Below, one piece after another: positions 58,276 through 64,000 of a DNA stretch of 64,000 nucleotides. Position 1 is the stretch's first letter, and each line of letters begins with the position of its first letter. Both the position numbers and the translations under genes were made by a program. The DNA is taken from positions 310,001 to 374,000 of the forward strand of contig JAXMBL010000006.1 of assembly GCA_046349915.1 (NCBI GenBank), in the 5' to 3' direction. This DNA is from CAIXSC01 sp046349915. GTDB taxonomy: Bacteria; Planctomycetota; Planctomycetia; Pirellulales; Pirellulaceae. The notes under the pieces were generated by a model. The model made no database searches. It was not told where the DNA came from and saw only the letters and a list, made by a program, of their open reading frames with translations.

Positions 58276-59598
58276 CTAGCACCATTCCTTGATCGGCTTG
58301 CCTTCAATCAATCGCACCGGTCGACCATCCATGCTCTTCGCGATCAACTCCACCGGAATACCGAGCTTGGTGTAGACCGTCGCGGCGATGTCTTCGCTGC
58401 TGTACTCATCCTTCGTGACAAAGCCGCCTTCGTCGTCGGTGGAGCCAAGAATCATCCCGCCCGGCACGCCGGCGCCCGCCATCACGGCAAAACCGGCGGT
58501 CGCCCAGTGGTCGCGACCACTCGCCGAGTTCACCTTCGGAGTACGCCCGAAGTCGCTGAGCCAGCAGACCAACGTATTACCCAACAGACCGCGAGCATCA
58601 AGATCGGCGATCAATTGCGGCAACGCCTTGTCCACCGGAGGAACTCGCGAATCCTTCAACGACTTGAAGTTGTTGGCGTGGGTATCCCAACCGCCGTCCG
58701 TCACCGTGACGAAGCGAACTCCCGATTCGATCAAGCGACGAGCGAGCAGGCAGCTCTGCCCGAATTTGTTTCGCCCGTACGCATCGCGAGTCTTGGCCTC
58801 CTCTTCCTCGATGGCGAACGCCTTCTTGGTCTCGGTCGCCGTGATCATCTGGAATGCTGTCTTGTAGTTTTCGTCGAGCGCATCGAAGGCTCGCGGCTGA
58901 AGTTCAATCTGCCGCTGCAACGAGTCGACGGTATCCAACATGCGGCGTCGACGATCAACTCGATCCGAAGTCACCCCCTGCGGCGGCGTGATGTCGCGAA
59001 CGGTGAATTTTTCCGCGTTCGGATCAGACACGATCTCGAACGGATTGTGCTCCAAGCCCAGCACTCCCGAGGTCCCGCCGCCGAAACGCCGATCGACCGA
59101 CGTTCCCAACTGCACGAACGGCGGCATCGCCGACTTGAATCCTTTGTGGTAACTGAGCACCGATCCATAGCAAGGATAGGCGACGGCTGGATTGAATTTC
59201 CGCCCCGACATGACCCATTGGTCCGCGGTGCCGTGACTGCCGTTATGCGGATTCCAGCCACGCAGTACCGAAAAGCGGTGGAGTTCCTTGGCCATGGTGG
59301 GGCAGATCTCAGTGAACTTGACGCCGGGCACTGCCGTGTCGATCACATTGAACTCACCCTTGACGCTCACAGGCGCATTGGGCTTTGGGTCGAGCGTGTC
59401 ATGATGACTCACGCCTCCCTGGGACCAAATCAAGATGCAGTTTACATCGCGACTCGAGGGACTCGCTGCCCGCGATTGGCGGCCGGCCAACCAGAGCGGC
59501 AAAGAGAGTCCCAGTCCCGCCAGCGTGCCGACTTCCAAGAAACTCCGACGGCTCACCCCTTCGCAATGACGCATCTCTCCGGCACGAAAGCTGAGCAT
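58276..59598 (-). CDS. DUF1501 protein (pair D, divergent from its partner)
   Basis: 440 residues from ATG 59598 (GGAG 8 nt upstream); an ATG at 59574 is also possible and the frame is open 55 codons further. VSRRSFLEVGTLAGLGLSLP is the Tat leader. DUF1501 motifs: CILIWSQGGVSHHDTLDPKP, LARRLIESGVRFVTVTDGGWDTH and LSDFGRTPKVNSASGRDHW. Ends in RPVRLIEGKPIKEW. Unlike pairs A-C, its DUF1549/1553 partner is transcribed divergently from 60084, so a shared control region of 485 bp replaces the operon link. Confidence 0.92.
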   Translation of the reverse strand: MLSFRAGEMRHCEGVSRRSFLEVGTLAGLGLSLPLWLAGRQSRAASPSSRDVNCILIWSQGGVSHHDTLDPKPNAPVSVKGEFNVIDTAVPGVKFTEICPTMAKELHRFSVLRGWNPHNGSHGTADQWVMSGRKFNPAVAYPCYGSVLSYHKGFKSAMPPFVQLGTSVDRRFGGGTSGVLGLEHNPFEIVSDPNAEKFTVRDITPPQGVTSDRVDRRRRMLDTVDSLQRQIELQPRAFDALDENYKTAFQMITATETKKAFAIEEEEAKTRDAYGRNKFGQSCLLARRLIESGVRFVTVTDGGWDTHANNFKSLKDSRVPPVDKALPQLIADLDARGLLGNTLVCWLSDFGRTPKVNSASGRDHWATAGFAVMAGAGVPGGMILGSTDDEGGFVTKDEYSSEDIAATVYTKLGIPVELIAKSMDGRPVRLIEGKPIKEWC

Positions 59599-60083
59599 GT
59601 GGCAACTCCAGCGGTGGGATTGGCAACTCAGCCGCCACGATGCAGGTCGCTCGAGCGAATCATGCAACGGACTTGGACAGCCGAGAACCAACGATTGGGA
59701 TGGTTTGAATGGGCAGGACACGAAACAACGGCGGGACCACTTGCGGGTCGGTCTCATGAGCATGGAGCGATCGGCATAGATTTCCGCTCGCCCGCACTCA
59801 TGAACCGACGCTTATCTTAACCATTCGGCAGACCGTGGATCAACGGTCAAATTTACTTCCCGGTCCGGAAAGAGCCGCTCTGGCATCTCGGCGCCGGTTG
59901 GGCCATACTAAGTCTTCATCCGCTTGATTGATACGCTGTCCGTTCGCCTACCCCGCCTCTCGCCATCCGCCTCGCATCGCTGTCCGCCTCGCATCACTGT
60001 CTGCCCTTCCGCACCGTAACAGATCTGTCACATCGAGTTTCCGAGATCTGCTTCCCTCGCCCGCTTTGACAGGAGATAACCCC
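59599..60083. other. Shared divergent control region of a DUF1501 / DUF1549-1553 pair
   Basis: 485 bases with no supported gene and no family-1 hairpin. Frames from both neighbours run into it but lack ribosome sites. A clear AGGAG (60071-60075) serves the plus-strand gene. No obvious operator palindrome seen. Confidence 0.5.
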
Positions 60084-62633
60084 ATGCAGGTCGTTTCCGT
60101 GGGTTTGACTCTACCGAATCTCCGCCCTCGTCGATTCGTTTGCTGGTTCGCGAAGAAGACGTTCGGCCAAACTTGGATCGCCGTGGGTTGCTTAGCTTGG
60201 ATGACGGTCGTCGCTAGCGCGAGTTTCTCAGCGGCTCAATCGCTCGTGGTGCGTCCCGCCGAAGTCAAACTGCAAGGGAATTTCGACCGAGCTCAGTTGC
60301 TGGCATCGACTGGCGATGCCGCGGGCAATTCCGACGATCGAAGCAGCGACCTCACCACTTCCGCCCAGTATGTCTCGGCCGATCCCTCGATTGTCACGGT
60401 TACGCCTCAAGGCGGATTGCTGGCGATTCGCGACGGGCAAACAAAGATCACCGTGACTGTATCGGGCCAGACTAAAGAGGTTCCAGTCACGGTCGCCGGC
60501 GTGGTTGATCACCCGAAGGTCGCCTTCACCGAGCAGATTCGTCCGATTCTCAACAAATCAGGCTGCGCCATGGCGGCTTGCCACGCCGCTCAACACGGCA
60601 AAGGCGGGTTCAAGCTCTCGGTGTTCGGCTCCGAACCCGACACCGACCACACGGCCATGGTCCGGGATGTGATTCAACGCCGGATCGACCCCATCCGCCC
60701 CGAAAATAGCCTCGTCTTGCTCAAACCCACCATGCAGACGCCGCATGGCGGCGGTCGACCGCTCGATAAAAACTCGGTCGACTACCAAATCTTCTTGGCC
60801 TGGATTCGCGGGGGCGCCGCTGGGCCGACCAAGGAAGATCCGGAAGTTGTACGTTTGCATGTAACGCCCGCTCGTCGAGTGGGAGCGGTCGGACAGACGC
60901 AGCAATTAAGGGTCGAAGCGGAGTACTCGAATGGCATGCGACGCGACGTGACCGCATCGGCTCGATTCGACACCATGGACGACGGAGTGCTCGCCGTCAC
61001 TCGCGACGGACTCGTCACCACCATCGGCAAGGGCCAAGCCCCGATCATGATTCGGTTCGAGGGTCAGGCCGAGATTTCAATGTTTGTCGTCCCCTTCGCC
61101 GACCAATTCGAGTTGAAGGGTTGGACGAGCCAGAACTTTGTCGACGATCTGGCCGCCGCCAAGTTCCGCGAACTGGCCATTCAGCCTTCCCCTTTGTGCG
61201 ATGACGCCACGTTTGTGCGTCGAGCGTTTCTGGATGCGATCGGCTCGCTGCCGACCGCTGAAGAGGCTCGCGCCTTCATGGCTTCGACCGATCCCGACAA
61301 ACGCACCAAGCTGGTGGACCGCCTGTTGGGTCTAACCGGCGATCCGTCGCAAGACATCTACAACGATTGGTACGCGGCCTATTGGTCGCTGCGATGGTCC
61401 GACCTGGTGCGGAATTCGAGCCGTCAGTTAGGGCAGCAAGGGATGTGGGCGCTGCATAACTGGATTCGCGAATCCTTCCGAACCAATAAGCCCTTCGATC
61501 TGTTCGTGCGAGAATTGATCACCGCCAAAGGTTCGATCTACAGCAGCGGTCCGGCCAACTTTTACCGAGTGAACGGGACGCCCACCGATTTGACCGAGGC
61601 CGTTTCGCAGACCTTCCTGGGCATTCGCCTGGAGTGCGCCAAGTGCCACCATCATCCGTTCGAGAAGTACAGCCAAGACGACTACTACGGGCTGGCGGCG
61701 TTCTTTTCGCGAGTCGGTTCGAAGAACAGCGAAGAGTTTGGATTGTTTGGTCGGGAACAGGTCGTGGTGGTGCGAGACACGGGCGAGGTTTCGCATCCAC
61801 GAACAGGAAAACGCATGGAGCCCAAGGCGCTTGACGGCCCTGCGTTCGACAATCCCCTGGATCGTCGCTTGCCGCTCGCTCAGTGGTTGACCGCGAAAGA
61901 TAACCAGTATTTCGCCCGCAACGTGGCGAATCGCTACGTCGACTTCTTGCTGGGCCGCGGTTTGGTCGAGCCCGTGGACGACATGCGTAACACGAATCCG
62001 CCGACCAACCCACAATTGCTCGACGCCCTCGCAAGCCATCTAGTCGACTCGAATTTCAACCTGAAGCAGTTGGTGCGAGTGATCATGACTAGCCGGCTGT
62101 ATCAGTTGTCGTCACAACCGACCGCGGAAAACGTGGCCGACCACCGTTTCTACAGCCACTTTGTGGTCAAGCGATTGACGGCCGAACCGTTGCTGGACGC
62201 GATCGATCGGGTGTGCGATGTCCAGACGAAGTACAAGAGCATGCCGCTGGGCACTCGAGCGATTGAGTTGCCGGACGCCGAATATCCCGACTACTTCCTC
62301 AACACGTTCGCCAAACCCCGTCGAGCGATCGTGTGTGAATGCGAGCGGAGCCCCGACGCGAATCTGGCTCAAGCGCTCCACACATTGAACGGCGACACGT
62401 TGGCGACTAAAGTCGGCGACCCCAAAGGACGCATCGCCAAGCTAATCGCCAGCGGCGTCGACCACGAAACGATCGTTAACGAGTTGTATCTGAGCGCACT
62501 CTCACGACCTGCCACTCCCGCGGAAATCGACGCTTCGATCCATTTTCTGGATGAAGCCCCCACTCGCGAGGAATGCTACCAGGACATCCTCTGGGCCCTG
62601 ATCAACTCGAAGCAGTTCTTGTTTGTCAGGTGA
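60084..62633 (+). CDS. Long DUF1549/DUF1553 protein with Ig-like domains and two cytochrome-type motifs
   Basis: 849 residues from ATG 60084 (AGGAG 8 nt upstream). Signal segment near residues 27-52 (TWIAVGCLAWMTVVASASFSA). Residues 60-145 form a BIG2-type Ig-like domain (YVSADPSIVTVTPQGGLLAI). Then comes the planctomycete cytochrome motif C161-x4-C166-H167 in GCAMAACHAAQHGKGGFKLS, followed by a second BIG2-like stretch (LRVEAEYSNGMRRDVTASAR). DUF1549 holds C518-A-K-C521-H522-HHPFE, and DUF1553 completes the protein (NVANRYVDFLLGRGLVEPVDD, ending DILWALINSKQFLFV). Thus it carries an extra cytochrome module that the three shorter relatives lack. Probably periplasmic, cooperating with the divergent DUF1501 protein. 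Confidence 0.92.
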   Translation: MQVVSVGLTLPNLRPRRFVCWFAKKTFGQTWIAVGCLAWMTVVASASFSAAQSLVVRPAEVKLQGNFDRAQLLASTGDAAGNSDDRSSDLTTSAQYVSADPSIVTVTPQGGLLAIRDGQTKITVTVSGQTKEVPVTVAGVVDHPKVAFTEQIRPILNKSGCAMAACHAAQHGKGGFKLSVFGSEPDTDHTAMVRDVIQRRIDPIRPENSLVLLKPTMQTPHGGGRPLDKNSVDYQIFLAWIRGGAAGPTKEDPEVVRLHVTPARRVGAVGQTQQLRVEAEYSNGMRRDVTASARFDTMDDGVLAVTRDGLVTTIGKGQAPIMIRFEGQAEISMFVVPFADQFELKGWTSQNFVDDLAAAKFRELAIQPSPLCDDATFVRRAFLDAIGSLPTAEEARAFMASTDPDKRTKLVDRLLGLTGDPSQDIYNDWYAAYWSLRWSDLVRNSSRQLGQQGMWALHNWIRESFRTNKPFDLFVRELITAKGSIYSSGPANFYRVNGTPTDLTEAVSQTFLGIRLECAKCHHHPFEKYSQDDYYGLAAFFSRVGSKNSEEFGLFGREQVVVVRDTGEVSHPRTGKRMEPKALDGPAFDNPLDRRLPLAQWLTAKDNQYFARNVANRYVDFLLGRGLVEPVDDMRNTNPPTNPQLLDALASHLVDSNFNLKQLVRVIMTSRLYQLSSQPTAENVADHRFYSHFVVKRLTAEPLLDAIDRVCDVQTKYKSMPLGTRAIELPDAEYPDYFLNTFAKPRRAIVCECERSPDANLAQALHTLNGDTLATKVGDPKGRIAKLIASGVDHETIVNELYLSALSRPATPAEIDASIHFLDEAPTREECYQDILWALINSKQFLFVR

Positions 62634-62860
62634 AGTCGTCAGGTAAATTCGTTAGGTGGACCACGAATCGCTCGAATCGGACGAATGAAGAACTCGTTCC
62701 GTTCGCGATGCTACGGCTAACGAGACTCGCCACGAAATGATCGCAAATGAGTTCAAATCGAGTTTTCTGTAAGTGCTGATCAACTAGAATTAGTTCCTCC
62801 ACCTGTCGAGCAATAAAACGAATCGCTCTTGAGAGGAACAGCTTCTGTGCACTTCCGTGG
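62634..62860. other. Convergent intergenic region without recognised features
   Basis: About 230 bases between the long DUF1549/1553 gene and the terminator of the dihydrolipoamide dehydrogenase gene. A 92-codon minus frame here has no ribosome site or domain. Nothing else recognised. Confidence 0.5.
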
Positions 62861-62890
62861 CAAAAAAGAGAGGCAGGCGATTCGCCTGCC
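62861..62890 (-). terminator. Rho-independent terminator of the dihydrolipoamide dehydrogenase gene
   Basis: GGCAGGC-GATTC-GCCTGCC (62872-62890) forms a 7-bp stem extendable to 9; on the minus strand it is followed by TCTCTTTTTTG. It lies about 75 nt beyond the stop at 62964. Confidence 0.85.
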
Positions 62891-62963
62891 CCGAGGGAGA
62901 TCATCAGTTGTAGTTTCCGGCAAAATCTAACTCGTGAGCTTCGAAATCACCGACTCTCCGTGG

Positions 62964-64000
62964 CTAGTGTGCCTTCTTCTTAGGCTTGTACATTTCGACG
63001 GCTGTGCCGAAGAAAATTTCGCCGGCGTTCATCACCGTTTCGCTCAACGTCGGGTGAGGATGGATCGACTCGGTCAAGTCGCGGACTTCGCAGCCCATTT
63101 CAATCGCCAGCACGGCTTCGGCGATCAGTTCGCCGGCGCCAGGACCAACGATGCCGCATCCCAGCACTCGTTCCGTCTTGGGATCAATGATCCACTTGGT
63201 GAAGCCTTCGGTGCGGCCCAAGGCCTGAGCCCGTCCGCTCGCCGCCCAAGGATAGACCGCCACTTCGACTTCCCGGCCCTCTTTCGCGGCCTGGTCCTGC
63301 ATCAAACCGGCCCAAGCGATTTCCGGGTCGGTAAACACCACCGCGGGAATCGCGGACTTGTCGAACAACCCCGACTTACCCATCACCGACTCGACGGCCA
63401 CCTTGGCTTCGTGCGAAGCCTTATGAGCCAACATCGGCTCGCCGGCGACATCGCCGATCACCAGAATGTGGGGATCACCGGTCCGCTGTTGTCGGTCGCA
63501 GATGATGAAGCCACGCTGATTGACTTCGACCTTGGTGTTCTCCAGCCCGATGCCGCGGCTGTTGGGACGTCGTCCCACCGACACCAGCACTCGATCAAAC
63601 TTCTCGACCCCAAACTTCCCGGGGCCTTCGAAGGCGACTTCGACGGCGCCGTCACGCACACCGATCGAACCGACCTTAGTATTCAAGAAAATACGATCGC
63701 CAAACAGCTTTTGCAGATGCTTCTGCAGCGGCTTGACCAAATCGCGGTCGGCGCCAGGCAGCAATCCGTCCGTCAATTCGACCACGCTGACTTTGGTGCC
63801 CAGGTTGGCGTAGACCGTGCCCATTTCGAGCCCAATGTACCCACCGCCGATGACCAGCAGAGTGCTCGGAATGTCCGTCAGATTCAACGCACCCGTTGAA
63901 TCCATGACTCGATCCGACCCCACCTGGAAGTTAGGCGGCATGGCAGGCGTCGAGCCGGTGGCCACAATGCAGTGGTCGAAGGTCAGCTTGCCTTCGGCCG
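62964..64000 (-). CDS. lpdA: Dihydrolipoamide dehydrogenase, 5' part beyond the window
   Basis: 345 codons visible; the frame runs off the right edge with AEGKLTFDHCIVATGSTPA, the end of the FAD domain, so about 120 N-terminal residues including the redox CxxxxC are missing. Visible parts: the NAD-binding glycine motif LLVIGGGYIGLEMG, RVLVSVGRRPNSRGIGLEN, ILVIGDVAGEPMLAHKASHEA (FAD contact), and the C-terminal dimer interface ending in ESIHPHPTLSETVM, where the His-Pro-His motif supplies the catalytic base. It reoxidises lipoamide in pyruvate or 2-oxo-acid dehydrogenase complexes with NAD. Ends in MYKPKKKAH; terminator downstream. A gene for a lipoyl acyltransferase would be expected beyond the window edge. 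Confidence 0.94.
   Translation of the reverse strand, partial: AEGKLTFDHCIVATGSTPAMPPNFQVGSDRVMDSTGALNLTDIPSTLLVIGGGYIGLEMGTVYANLGTKVSVVELTDGLLPGADRDLVKPLQKHLQKLFGDRIFLNTKVGSIGVRDGAVEVAFEGPGKFGVEKFDRVLVSVGRRPNSRGIGLENTKVEVNQRGFIICDRQQRTGDPHILVIGDVAGEPMLAHKASHEAKVAVESVMGKSGLFDKSAIPAVVFTDPEIAWAGLMQDQAAKEGREVEVAVYPWAASGRAQALGRTEGFTKWIIDPKTERVLGCGIVGPGAGELIAEAVLAIEMGCEVRDLTESIHPHPTLSETVMNAGEIFFGTAVEMYKPKKKAH

Noticed and set aside
58507..59820. 437-codon plus-strand frame
   Set aside because: Antisense to the DUF1501 gene, whose motifs and Tat leader are clear; the frame has no start signal or domain.

Overview
The window is bacterial and almost certainly from a member of the phylum Planctomycetota, probably the Pirellulales. 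The evidence is the gene content. There are four DUF1549/DUF1553 (planctomycete cytochrome-type) proteins, four DUF1501 proteins, one DUF1559 prepilin-like protein, three surface proteins with the planctomycete N-terminal LExRRxL-type motif, several Tat-type twin-arginine leaders, and many secreted proteins of low complexity. The sequence is GC-rich and gene-dense. I see no rRNA, tRNA, CRISPR array, insertion sequence or prophage. Genus-level placement is not possible from this alone.

Layout. Positions 1-12.4 kb, all on the minus strand, hold a cell-surface block: a giant beta-helix/RTX adhesin-like protein cut by the left window edge, an OGT-like TPR-glycosyltransferase, a second RTX protein and a GT2 dolichol-phosphate-mannose-synthase-like enzyme. 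12.4-30.2 kb is mixed: a Pro/Ala/Ser-rich secreted protein, a solitary GroES, a DUF1501 + DUF1549/1553 pair, a membrane protein followed by an S41 protease, three secreted planctomycete-type proteins, an RsmC-like rRNA methyltransferase, a cystathionine gamma-synthase-family enzyme and two alpha/beta hydrolases. 30.7-39.1 kb is a six-gene operon made of two successive copies of the cassette DUF1549/1553 - DUF1501 - WD40. 39.2-50.4 kb is mostly housekeeping: a KOW-like protein with SVADILAAAR repeats, a second S41 protease, MscL, a membrane C39-like protease, a class I aminotransferase, CarA, AsnRS and a rhodanese, together with a structured minus-strand RNA candidate upstream of carA that folds like 6S RNA. 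51.2-56.4 kb is a transporter run: one MFS protein and two Nramp-related proteins, the second carrying four EF-hand-like calcium loops. 56.5-64 kb holds a DUF1559 protein, a Maf/YceF pyrophosphatase, a divergent DUF1501 / DUF1549-1553 pair and a dihydrolipoamide dehydrogenase cut by the right edge.

Intergenic DNA is rich in short dispersed hairpins. The main family has 17 copies: 9-nt arms, a 3-nt loop and a trailing TAC, usually just after a stop codon or between genes. Two further hairpin families occur beside it, along with a 131-bp tandem duplication, a 14-nt tandem array and a 30-nt inverted repeat. Six convincing rho-independent terminators are visible.

How the parts may fit together (inference): the first 12 kb may make and glycosylate large calcium-binding surface proteins. 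The DUF1549/DUF1501 pairs are exported, heme-like CxxCH plus sulfatase-fold partners of unknown substrate. The Nramp-related pair and the MFS protein may take up a common solute or metal. The strongest candidates for something undescribed are the calcium-loop transporter, the tandem cytochrome/DUF1501/propeller cassettes, the module shared by the two RTX proteins, the SVADILAAAR repeat protein and the 6S-like RNA.
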